Part shown: positions 1 through 11,689 of the stretch, one piece after another
Layout: each line of letters opens with the position of its first letter
How positions within the stretch are numbered: position 1 is the first letter of the stretch
Source of the DNA: Sphagnum compactum
Lineage: Eukaryota > Bryophyta > Sphagnopsida > Sphagnales
Assembly: GCA_965153455.1 (NCBI GenBank)
Contig: OZ234495.1
Location: 8,676,875 to 8,740,874, forward strand
Length of the DNA: 64,000 nucleotides
Reading direction: 5' to 3'
Position numbers and translations under genes: made by a program
The notes under the pieces: model-generated
Told to the model about the DNA's origin: nothing
Databases searched by the model: none
What the model saw: only the letters and a program-made list of their open reading frames with translations

Positions 1-463
1 ATGCCTCACAAATCAGAGTTTTACATGCTTGGAGAAATTCCAAGCTGCTACAACTCATTCAAATAGGTGCAGAGACTCTAATTCATTGCAGAAAACCTTA
101 GCAGCAACAGAATATGTTTCTGCTGCTATACTTCTCTCTTTTCCACACTGGCAAGAAAACTAGATCTGCAAAAACATTAACTTCCACAAAGAACCTCAGA
201 ATAAGTCAGTGACTGTCTTAGAATAGCACTCATGCTAATTATGGGACTGTACACTAATACAAGATGTTAATGGTCAAATTCTTGCAAACTATCAAAGCCA
301 CAAATAAGGGTTTTAACAAATGCCAGAGGAGGACTTGATCCTTCCATTGACTCGTAAGAACCACTTTCCAAGAGGCAGGTTTAGTGGTTAAAAAGTCAGA
401 ATGTCTCTGCTTCATGTCTCTGAAAGATAAATTGCAATAATCTAGAGGTGGAGCAGAAAATAC

Positions 464-3400
464 CTGGACATCTTCCAGATGTGAAAAGGCTCGCTGCAAC
501 TGTGGTGTTAAAATGGCATATTTTCTTAACAGGGCTTGAGCAGCAGCCTTGTCTCCTGTTGCCTCAATTTTCAAGATTACTCGGCTCAAATCTTCTACAC
601 ATTCCCTCACCTGCATCCATAACCACAGCCCCCCAAGTACTGCTGAGCTGCTGCCATTAGACAAATCTCTGTGAAATGCTCACACCTCCTCACCATACTG
701 TAAGCTCTCGAGGGAAGACAATGGCAAGCAAAAAGAATTCTGATGTTGCACACATATCAGATGAGATGGTGGGAGTTTACTCTTGAATAATCAACTGAGA
801 AGGAGCCATTTCCATGTGACACAAATCCTCCTTTCTCCAAAATCCAGTTGAATTGCAGTGCCTGTCCTTTCCTGGTAAAGATGCCCAGACACAAACACCC
901 TGGTTATGTGCTCATGAAAAAAAAAAAATAGCCATACCATATAAGAAAGTGAGGGGATCCAGAATTAGATGAGTAATCATCAGTGATTTGGCACAGTAGT
1001 GGTCCAAGTCTTACCACACCATGCTCCAAATGTATCCAGTGCTCTATACAGTTTCAAATGTTCATACTCTTTGGTATGCACATCAAGGATGCACCATATC
1101 TTAAGGTAGATGAAAGACATTGGTCCTCCAAGGCAGTTCTATGTTGGTATTACTAAGGGAGAGACTGTTATACCCATGAGCCTCCTTAAGCCCAAAGCGA
1201 ATGGAGCGGAAGCAGCCTGCAAGGAAAGAGACATACATAGTTTTCTCCAATCTTTTGGGCAGTAAACCCTGAAGCCCCAAGAATTTCCCAAATTCCATAT
1301 CAGAATAAAACTTGCAGCACAAGGGGAAAATTTATAGACTGTGGAGGCTACTTTACATTCCCATGACAAAGTATAGATGGCAAATATGGTAAGAGAAGTC
1401 TGACAGAGAACCTTGAGGAAAAGGTCATTTACTCATCACAGATAAGGGGCACAACTCACTAGGCCTACCTCAGAAAAAGACATAACGCCATAGGACTAGA
1501 TGTACACCAATGCAAATTTTCTGTTCATCAAGTCACTGGTGGGGAACCTGCCTCACATACTCTCGTGTGTCAACATGTGCAGGCAGGATATTTGGTACAG
1601 CTATACACTCCAAAGTAGACACATGAACTGTTATTGAGTACCTTGTCAAGAAGAAAATGAAGAGCCCAGAGCCCAACAATGTCTGCCTTTGCCTCTTCAA
1701 TTGCTGAGTAGACCTCTTGCAACTCCTGTTACCCACTGACTCAATTCAATCCACAGATTCCAGCTGTACATTGATATTATGTCAAACTCCAATTCCCTTC
1801 AAAAGAGAACTTCCAAAATCACTCAAGAAACTTTTGTCAAAGACAATTCAGTAAGGGTTAAGGAGCCAACCAGGCGCACAGTGGACTCTCGGCCATCAGG
1901 TGTAATGATTCCATGAGGCCCAATTCCATGACAGCATTCATGGCATATTGTGTGTGTGAAGAATGACTCAAAATCAGCATTTTCTCTTTGAGATGACTCT
2001 ATACATACTTTTGCTATAGGAAGCAGTATGTAGTCGAATCTGCCCCATAACCACCACTGTCAGTCATTCTCCAGCAATGACCCTACATGTCCTATTCTCT
2101 GCAAGACGTCTCCAAATAACTTCAATGTTTGACAAAGCATGTCTATTGCTGTCATGAGCTAGGGGAAGTCTGAGGTCTGCAGGCCAACATTGAGGACAAA
2201 GACTTAAGGATGCATGTCTTACTTGGCCTGTGAAATGTTCTTGAGCATGACCATGGCACTTCCACGCTCTTTTACTATCCGATCATCATTGGGCAAATTG
2301 AAAGCCACAGTCTGAGGTCCTTTCACATCCTGCATATTGATTTTCCTTTTGTCACAATTTCTTCCATACAAGTCACCTCTCATAGATAAGTCAGGTCATG
2401 GAGGTCACCATTGAGAGATAACATTCTCATGCACCAGTTTCAGGATTTGTGGCTCTCAGCAGTTCAAAGAATTAGAAACAGCACAGAATGCTTTGCTCAG
2501 AGATAGCAGTGTCAAAGAAATCACCCATTTTGAGATCAGTGCCTCTCTGGAAGTCATTGACCTCCCATACATTTATCACAACACCTGAGGGATCCAAGTC
2601 ATGAAAAGCTCATACCCCACTGTTGAACAGCAACCGTATGACACGGATAGGAGAAGCCGAAACACCCTTTGACTTGTACTCTGAGGCCATTGGCAAGTTG
2701 TCTTCCAGTTCCTGCAAGACTGACATCTCAGTCACCTATTTCCCTCAATGTAGGCCCCATCAATCCCTCAACTGACACAATTCTGCCATAAACAAACTCA
2801 CAAAAGCAATAAACCAAGATTAGAAGCTCAAACTTTCCATTTATGGAAATGAAGAGGAAGTATGTTGCTGTTTATGGCTAGGGCATTTTGACTGCACATA
2901 TTTGGCACCTGGAGGTGTTTGCTGAAGAGTGCTAACTGTGAAGTGGCCTCATCATCCCGGATTCCAATGAAAGCCTCAAATGTAGCCTGTTTGGTCAACA
3001 ACAATCAGACATGACACAGAATCAACTGAAGCTGTAACTTGTTGCCTATTGTCCAACACATAAAACTCCATGACCTTTGGAATGCATCATTGTTCACGGT
3101 TCAGTGTCAACATCTGAATGACTATGCAAGCCCTTAAAAGTGACAATTCACTAGTATTGAGCAACTTGTTGTGCAAACCTTATATCCAAATAATGCATCT
3201 GTATATGTCTCATATGGGCCAATTGTGACATCTACTGGAGAGTCCTGTTAGCACAACAACAGAAACAATGAATCAACTTATCCCAAAAGCAGAAAGAGGT
3301 TAATTACAGAGCTTGGAGGTAGAGAATAGCAATTCAATCTGAACTCCATTTATCTGATGGACACTAGACTCAAGTGCAAGAGTCATCTAACACAGGTACA

Positions 3401-6400
3401 GTAAGCTATCATACAAACCAACTTGCTGAATTGTGGCACCATTGCATGAGTGAAAATTTGTCCCATCCTCCTGGCTACAGATTATTGCTTGAGCACTGGC
3501 CCCAAAGTCACCTAAAACTTTCCATGCTGGATTTAATCTTATCAACAGTCTCCATACAAACCATTCTCATAACTTCCAGGCCTTATGGGAGGTTTTGTAG
3601 TTGACAAATTATCAAGTCTCATGGGTACTCAGAAATCTCTGTACTCATGGTTAAAGGTAACCAGAACCAGGCAAACTTTCACTTAAAGGAACAGGGAAGA
3701 AGAAAATAACAGAAGGGAAGAACTAGTTTAAAATTAAGCATAAAACTAGTTATATGAACAGCAGTGACTGTGTCTCACTTGTTCAGCAACTATCAACAGG
3801 AACATGTATGATAGTGACTTTCTTTCACAACTTATCCAACAACATCAGCTCCCTACAGTGCATATAAGCTACTGTAAGCCTGCATACTGAGTTTCTGTCC
3901 CAAGTGTCCAGCAACAGGAAGACTCATACCGGCTAGCACCATACACCAAAGAAGGGAGACACAAAGGGAAACAACAAAAGCAAAGTAGGAGGCACATAAG
4001 GAAGAAAGAACCAAACACAGCAGATAAGACAGAAGATGAACAAAGACAAAATGGGCTTTAAAAAGCTCCCCACTTACAAGACTCTGTACAAGCTCACTTA
4101 CAAAACTCCAAATGCTAAAATTTCACAAGTATATTTCTGTGTATTGAGCAAACATTTGGGCCTCAAAGATATATCACAGAAGACCCTAGGACTTGGTTTA
4201 TGATTGAATTTGGGAAGTAACAAGAGAAGCCATTAGAAGTACAATGTAACTCTCAAAATGTTAAGGTTTTATGTCACCACCAAAAGAATCTTTATCTGGG
4301 TACATTAATCCAGGACAAAAAGATCATCCACAAACCTACAGACTTGATCAAACTCATAGGCAAAGTGGTAGAAGTTTGCTAAATATACTGTGAACATGGG
4401 AATACCTATACATTGTCTATAAGCACAGTGACCAAAAGTAAGGAACAGATTATGTATCGGACGTTATTGAAAAGATTTAAGTGTGAAGCTTCCACAACCT
4501 TGAAACTATGGAGAAACACAGAAAAACTTATCACTTGTTTCTTCTCAAGCCACAAAAACCTGAAAGTAAGAGCTGTTCATTGAACCAACAAGAACTTAAA
4601 ACTATGAGATCTCAACATATGACCAAACACCTTATAGCTCCAAACTTTCATACAAGCTTTTAGATTTGCTAGGTCTCTGTACATAGAGTTAAGATTCAAT
4701 AACTGCAACAAAAGCAGAGAAGTTTTATCAGCTTTGAGATCTTGAAGGATTTAGGAGTTTGATCAAATCTAGTGCTCCTGTAGAGTCATTGAGAATCCAA
4801 CTACTATCCCAAGGAACATGAGCCTTTCTGAGCTTTGACATCCAAAGATCATTGACCAAAGGCAGTTTAGCATTGTAGAAAGAAATGAGTCACTTAGAAA
4901 CATCAGTGGGAGAAGCCAAAGTGGTTGCAAAAATAAATATTGGTTTCAGCAGGTTCTTATGGAACCTTGAAACAGTGTAAAGAAAAGGAAGACATAGGCC
5001 ACACTTCAGTTTAATGGGAAACTGCATCAGAGCAGGAAAAGGTCATCCCAATAATCTTATTGGAAATGGAGAAAATGTTATTCCAATCAAACTTTCAAGT
5101 CAGAGGTCACATGCACATACCAGCTCCATCCATGCAATATCTGAGTCATAATAATCGTTCGTCAAGAATGCATCTGCTTTGGCCTTTAGCAGCCTCCGTA
5201 AGCTGCTACAATGAAAGATGGAATGTGGTCAGACAATCAAAAACCCATGGTTTGCATGCATAGCGTTGGTCACAGAAACACAAATGCTCAACACAACACC
5301 CCAAGAACCCAACAGCCCATCTTTCTATGAACAGAAGCCAGGCACTACATCCAGCAAAGGTGTGATGTGAACATACCTGGGTGTTTCTGCAGCATCTCCA
5401 GCTTTATGCAACAGGTCTGCAGCTTTCCTAAGGAATAAAGAGTACTCTTCTGAATAAGGAACAATCTTCAGATGATGGAGCTTGCCAGCCTTTTCATCTG
5501 GCAGATCCTCCGGTCTACGAATGACTGTGAAAAATCCAGTGGCAGAATCTTGTTCTTCCTTGCTAAGAGTAGCCTTCCATTGATTGAACTCCTAGCCCAC
5601 ACAACACTAACCTCTATGAGAAGTATTTACCAAGATTGTAACTGGAAACATGCTGTAACTTAAATTACCGGATTTCTCCTCTTCACATTAATGGTGATCT
5701 GACATGCTTCTCACTAACCTAATAGAAAATTGATTTGCTTGTGCTGATTCTGCAAAACATGGAAATTATCATTTCTCCAGTCTTGAAGATAAAAAAGTAC
5801 CAGTGGGCTGGCATGTGAGACTCAGTGCCTTCATTCATACTATGTTTAGCACAATACTGCCTCCTGTGCTAAGCACCAGAACGGGGATAACAGAATCAAC
5901 AAATCTCTCCATTGGGATTCCAACCCCCCTTGAGTTTCCCCATTTTGGTGACTGGTTTATCCTCATAATCCCCATTAGAGTTGGTTGGTTGACATGGGTT
6001 AAATGATCGATGCAGTTGCAGAGAAATCTCCACAACAACAATTAAAGGTAACACGACAATGAGTGCAGTCATAACCTCATGAGAGTCGCTCACAAAGTGA
6101 CAGACCATCACCTTCATCACGAACGGCAGTGACGAGCTGCCATGACTACCCACTGAGTTCATCAGCTCCCAACAGTGGGTGTAGATAAGCATATAATAAT
6201 CTTCCCAAAAAACTTGGGCAAACCATTATACACAATCTGCGTCCTGAGTTTCTGTTGCCTTTCCGGAAGCAATGGGAAGACTCAGACGTGATGTTGGCTA
6301 GCACTCAAGAGACATTGCTAATCAAAAAAGCAACAGTATCCTCATTCAAGCTGCAACAAGCTTCTGAAGGAAAGAGCTTTTATTTCATTTTAGCATGTCC

Positions 6401-9400
6401 CTGTATATGCAAGCATCTATGCCTAAAGGACATAGAGGCCTATATATAGGGTAGTGGTTGGGGCCTCCTGCACCCTGAACATATCCTTTAAGCACACCAC
6501 TGGTGACTACTTGGATGCAGAACATCCGCTAAAGCCACTAGAAAAAAGATCGATGAAGTTGCAGAGAAATCTCCACAACAACAATTAAAGGTAACACGAC
6601 AATGAGTGCAGTCATAACCTCATGAGAGTCGCTCACAAAGTGACAGACCATCACCTTCATGGGTTAAATCTGGCAAACACCTAGTGGCAGTTTGAACCGA
6701 GAACCAGTTGCAAGGTGGCCACAACCATTAAAACACCATGCTATTGGCTTGATGCTATCCTCATATCCACAGTAGCAAAAGAAGATGAAGGAAAGGCAAC
6801 CAAGTAAACAGAAAGAAACACAAGAAAAATGCAACATCAATTCTGACATATCCAATGATGTACCATAGCTCACCTCTTTGTCCATGTCCGTTGGGTAGAA
6901 ATTGGCACCAGGTGGTTTAGGAACAGGAAATGCAGCCTTGTACTGCACCCCTGCCCAACTAGGCAGAACCTTCTGTGCTGCATTCTTTGCTAGCTGAACC
7001 GCAGAATCTGCAGTTGTCAAGTAAGCGCAGTTCTCATCCAAAACTGACCTGCAGAAAATGTTGTCACCAAAACTCACTCTCTTGCAGCTCACACAAATTC
7101 ATTGCCTGGGGCCTTGGGGGTGGACTATTGTCCATGTTTCGTATAGTTGATCCTGAAGTTGACTGTTCTCTCAAAACAATGGATCATTTAGCTCACATTA
7201 TTCCTGATCATGAAACCAAAAGTACATATTTCCAAGTAAGAGATTGCTGGGTACCATGGACTCTTATTGATCAGATAGTATGCAAACTTGAGCCTGTCAA
7301 GCTCAGACTTCTCTGCTTGCTTTTCGAGCCAGAGCTTCAATGCTGGGTTTGTTCTCCAATCCTGCTTCCAAAACCACCTCAATTAGTTAACCTAATTCTC
7401 TCTATTATGAGTATGTTTGCACTTTCTTAGTAGAGCAGCCTACCACTTCTTGACAATCTGCTTCAAGAGCCACACCATGAAAAATTGCAAAGTTAACCAC
7501 TAGCCATCAATTTCTGTGGTTCTGTCATTTGGAGGAGGATCACAACTTTGCTGTTGTCATCCCTCAGTTCCAACCCCAGGCCTGAATTTGGAGCAGACCT
7601 TGACTAAGCCTTCCATGAGGATTTTGACACACTGTATTTACCCTCCAGAAATATCCTGTTTGAGATGGGGATGCTCAGGTCTAGCTAAAAAGGTTTACAA
7701 TGTGATCATTATCCTGGACCCAACCCCACACAAAAAGAAATACCTGTTCAAGGAAAATACGATCGAGCACTTTGGCAGCACGGACTGTGTAAGACAAAGC
7801 CAGAGCATCTCCCTTGCTCAGACCTGTAATCTGCCCCCAAACATGTACACGGTAGTTGTACCTGAACTGGAGCTTGCACAAGATTTCAGGAATACCAATC
7901 CTTGTGAGAGGTGCCTCTAAAGGCAATCCAAGACTCTGCAAGACTGTGCACCTTGCTTCTGGTGATGAGGGTGGGCACACTGAAATCTCAACCACCTGGT
8001 TGTGCAGGGAACCCTCTTTTCAATAAGACTGAAAGCAGCACAGAATGTCTGGAAGTACACTAAGATCAGGTTGCAACTTAATATGTCTTACCTCTCCCTT
8101 GACAGTCACTGGAATGTAGCGGGCAAGCTGGTTTTGTAATGCTCCAACCCTTGCATTCTGATCAAGCCCATATCTGTGCAACCCACAATCAATGGCATAT
8201 GATAACAAGCACAAATTCTTTGTTCCAATGCTTCCCCAAGAGGTATTGCTTGAAACAAAATCCCATATCTAATGCAATTAGGTACCTCAGCATGAGCATC
8301 ATTAAAATGTTTGCACATGCTATGCTTTGACATTGACAATGATTGAAAGCTAACAAACAAATCCCAAAGCTTTTAGCCATTACCATCAATTTTACCCAGG
8401 CCCTTGTATCATGATCGGAAGGGCCATATCAATGCCTCGTTGCAGGAAAATTCTTGGACTGAAATTGCAATTGACAGCATTTATACTCAAGGTGATAATA
8501 ATTGAAGAATCTTCTTAGACAAATACAATCATCTCTGAATCTTATAATTTAGATCTGAGAGAGTAGTGGAGAAACTGCCTTAGAAGTCTCAAAGCTGAGA
8601 TCAAAATGTCCAACATGTAACCAATATGGGGAGGACCATCTCCATTCTGGCATGAGATAGTAGTTCATGGTTTAGCAGTTTGCCAACAGTTGTGGTAATT
8701 ATTTTGCACTGCTTTCTATCACTTAAACCATTCCAGGACATTGCAGGAATCAGCAATCCTCCTTGATGCAGAATACTATTGCTTCAAACAAAAAGCAACT
8801 TAAGAAGCAATATCATAAAGATACCTGGTTGCTCTCTCATTGTTCTTTCAGAGTGATGGTGTGCTCTGGACAGTCAGGGGCCTATTAAACAGCTCTCTGA
8901 GCAAAGACCTTTTTGACAGTATTGAACTATTGCCTGCTCAAGGGGAAGCAATCTTTAAGTGTATGTTCCTAGCACATTGTCTGGGGCGTAGGATTTAAGA
9001 ACACACCTCTTCTGGATAGCTGAGAAGAGCTCACCATAGCCTCCATCTACCTCATATGGAACATAACCTGCATCTTCCTTCCGCAGAAGTTCTGCATATT
9101 CTTTCCAGCCAATGTACTTCACTGCTGATACCTCTGATTCCTGCCAAAGAGCCACCCCTAGAAAAGAATAAGGCAATTGGAATTAAGGGTTGACTCTCAT
9201 AATTTGCCACATGGGTACCAAGGAATTGTCAGCTCAAGAGGTACACATGAAATGGAAGTCAGGAGAAAGAAACCTGCAGAGAAAAGGCATCCAGTGGAAT
9301 GGGCTCAACAAGTGTCACAAGATAAACATCATTGTACTCATTGTTGATGAACTTTCCGTCATTGATGACACTGCATTCACAGATTTGAAAGGATTTATCA

Positions 9401-10434
9401 CATTATCAACAAATCAACTGTGAAATGCAGATGCTACATCAATCAAACCAATTCAACCCCGGGACAAATACATGACATGTCCTCTATAAGGCACAAGTTG
9501 CACACATTGCAGAAACCAAATAAAGGCTAAACCTTACAGCATGGGCCCCAATCATTACAGGCTTGTTAGAAAAAATATGCCAGAAGGATCTAATGGTATT
9601 CCTGAAAATAGGTTCATATACTCAATCTGATAATGACAACTTGCTGACAGATCAGGCACATGAGGTTATGCCTCACCATTGTTGAAGATATACAAAGAGC
9701 AGTTCAAAAGCCTCAGATGGTAATGTGATTCCAAGCTCTTCCTGCAGTTCTCGCCTGTCACAGCAGTAGAAGGCAACATCACATATCTACGAAATTCCAG
9801 AAGAATCTCCACAAACAAGAAAATTGAAGGTAAAATGACAACAAGTGCAGTCATAACCTTATGAGAGTCACTCACACACACACACACACACAAATGGAGA
9901 TGGACGTGGAGCTTGCCTGGCAGTTATGAGGGAAGTGTCCCCAGCAGATATATGTCCAGCACTGGAAATGTCCCACAGGCCTGGCCATGAATCCTTGCGA
10001 TCAGCCCGCTTCTGTAGCAGCAATTCACCGGTGCTCTCGACATAGATCCACACATGCACCGCGGCGTGATAATCACCATCAGCATGCACAAGATGCCTTT
10101 CAGAGCCCCAATCCAAATGCATGTCAAGACAATAAAATTATATTAAAAAAGCACGGCAACCGAAATCATCCTCGCATAAACAGGAGAAAAAGCGACTAGG
10201 AAAGAAAAGCTTGGGACCTAGGCGATTTTCAGAGACGGTTTTCGTCAATAACTCGCTCATCAGCCCTCATACAATTGCGAAGAGCATAGGGTAAAAACAC
10301 AACAACGTGATGCAGTCGAAGAAATGACGCCAGAAAAGAATTGAGCAAAGATACCTTAATTTGCTTCGGCCGCTTCGAATGCCATCCGGAGAGAGAACAT
10401 CCAACGACTCCGCCAACGATTCCTCTTCCCCCAT
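464..10434 (-). CDS. NUDX3: NUDX3-like Nudix hydrolase fused to a peptidase M49 (DPP III) domain; 3' end off window
   Basis: Twenty exons join without a phase conflict: 10355-10434, 9917-10096, 9677-9754, 9274-9370, 9007-9140, 8092-8173, 7744-7830, 7255-7361, 6874-7048, 5377-5591, 5121-5205, 3179-3244, 2909-2986, 2616-2711, 2223-2329, 1871-2039, 1642-1725, 1174-1268, 781-871, 464-610, giving 751 residues. A Nudix box lies at about residues 74-96 (G-x5-D-x7-RELQEELGI, with Asp in place of the first Glu). The peptidase part has HECCH at 589-593, a pentapeptide zinc motif instead of the usual HEXXGH, and EEAKAD at 622-627 as the second zinc site. The order and text match Arabidopsis NUDX3, about 770 residues as I recall. 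Plant members are described as having both Nudix (isopentenyl diphosphate-type) and dipeptidyl-peptidase activity, probably cytosolic. The final ~20 codons should lie below position 1; reading through without splicing would end at 254 with an unrelated tail. ATG at 10434 is chosen because exon 1 (LDVLSPDG...) aligns with the family N-terminus. Confidence -1.
6005..6660. mobile_element. 656-bp intronic element with 113-bp direct terminal repeats and flanking duplication
   Basis: Positions 6005-6117 and 6548-6660 are direct repeats differing at one visible base (112/113). GGGTTAAAT stands immediately before the first (5996-6004) and immediately after the second (6661-6669), as expected for a 9-bp target duplication. 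It lies in the intron between the exons at 6874-7048 and 5377-5591 of the NUDX3-like gene. Direct terminal repeats suggest a TRIM-like retroelement, but I see no initiator-Met primer-binding site beside the repeat, and the repeat lacks clear TG...CA ends. No transposase or reverse transcriptase is inside. Confidence -1.
9790..9874. repeat. Diverged third copy of the intronic 113-bp terminal repeat
   Basis: This stretch in intron 2 of the NUDX3-like gene aligns with much of the 113-bp repeat at 6005-6117, with scattered substitutions and small indels, and then runs into an (AC)n tract. In all three copies the minus strand stays open through VSDSHEVMTAL or VSDSHKVMTAL followed by a hydrophobic stretch. 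Confidence -1.
9872..9892. repeat. (AC)n dinucleotide microsatellite
   Basis: About ten uninterrupted AC units at the end of the dispersed repeat copy in intron 2 of the NUDX3-like gene. Confidence -1.
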
Positions 10435-11689
10435 GGCTGCTGCCTCTCCCTATAGTTCTACTCTCTGCACTCTCCAGAGAATAAGCGAGCGACAACCAGG
10501 AATGGAACTCTACGCGCGCGCACACGCCCTAATAAGAAGCCGGTCACAGTGCCATGGCTCTGCCCTTCCTGTCTTCCTGCGTGTAGGTGGGATTTAGCTA
10601 TGGTGCATTCACACTTGATGTTAAGTCAGTGTTAAATGAAAATCTATGTGGCATCCTAGGTGGCACCCAATTTTTAAATGGCACATTGTCGCCATTATGA
10701 GGATTTGTTTCTTGAATTTGCCATATTTAGATGGTAGGTTCTACCATGTCACCAACATATGGCAGGATTCCTAAACCTCTCTCTCTACTTTCCTGTCTAA
10801 CCTGTAGCCAAATTTGGCCATCATAGGCCTCTTTTGGATGATCACCATCCCACCTACTGCACAATTTTCAGTGGAAAAAACCACCCATTAAGTTGTCAAT
10901 AAGTTCATTGCATGAACATAAATTAGAAGCTTAAAAGAAAGGTTCCATTGCAACTCAAACTTGTGTTCATTGGAGTGATCATTGGAGTGACGAGAATTTG
11001 AAGGAACTAGTATGTGAGTGGTTTTGTATAATTTTTCGTAGGCTCCTTATTGATTTTGTATTATCCTTTGTATGGTTGTCCTTGGACAATTCCAGAGACA
11101 TTTCCAAATGTAATTGCCTCATTTTAAAGTTTAATTATTTCACTTTCTTTTTTATAATTACCTCTTGTCCCTATAATTATCTCACTCCGTTCCTAATAAT
11201 AATTTTTTATTTTTATAACTATTTCACATCTTCCTTACCCATTTGTGCAGGATTTGGACTTGGGGATAAATTTTTTGCTCACTCATTGGCCAATGTGGAG
11301 ATGACAAGTGTTCACACAATGAAAATTTTCATATGGATGTAATTTTTCATGTTTAGGTGGATGTAACCCTAAGTACATTACATTTTCAAGTAGTTGAACG
11401 TTGTAGGTTTTGATAATCATCACAGAAGCTGAAAGGATTCTCTTCTTCAACCAAGCTTTCTACTATTGGAAATATAGCTCTAGTTGGATTCATCATCCAA
11501 AGATGTTGTTGCTCTTCTTATTCTACCACTATTATGTCTTGCATGGTCCTATTACGTTCTCTTTGCCTTCACCTTTGTCCTCACTAAGATCTTTTCTTTT
11601 ATTTGGCTTTCTAGAACTACAAAGTATGCAGCAGCTTGGAAAAACTTTTATAGAATCTAGGTTGTGCATTTGCAATCTTCCTCCTCCTA
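10435..11689. other. Intergenic: NUDX3 leader/promoter, then AT-rich DNA
   Basis: About 10,435-10,600 is GC-richer and probably holds the 5' leader and proximal promoter of the minus-strand NUDX3-like gene; no clear TATA element stands out. Beyond 10,620 the sequence is AT-rich without a convincing ORF. About 11,090-11,260 (around the segment GACAATTCCAGAGACA and the pyrimidine-rich stretch after it) resembles 17,035-17,150, so a dispersed repeat lies on both sides of the PurL pseudogene. Confidence -1.

Larger units (their letters stand above)
9755..9916 (-). other. GC-AG intron in the Nudix domain (intron 2)
   Basis: Exon 2 of the NUDX3-like gene ends ...TAR inside the Nudix box. The only junction that restores TARRELQEELG is CAG|GCAAGC at the donor and ACAG|GCGAGA at the acceptor. 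The donor is therefore GC, a known minor class with a strong surrounding consensus. The same intron holds an (AC)n microsatellite and one copy of a repeat also found in another intron of this gene. All other introns inferred here use GT. Confidence -1.

Noticed and set aside
6005-6660. Standard LTR/TRIM retroelement
   Set aside because: No TG...CA repeat ends, no initiator-Met primer-binding site and no purine tract beside the second repeat; kept as an unclassified element.
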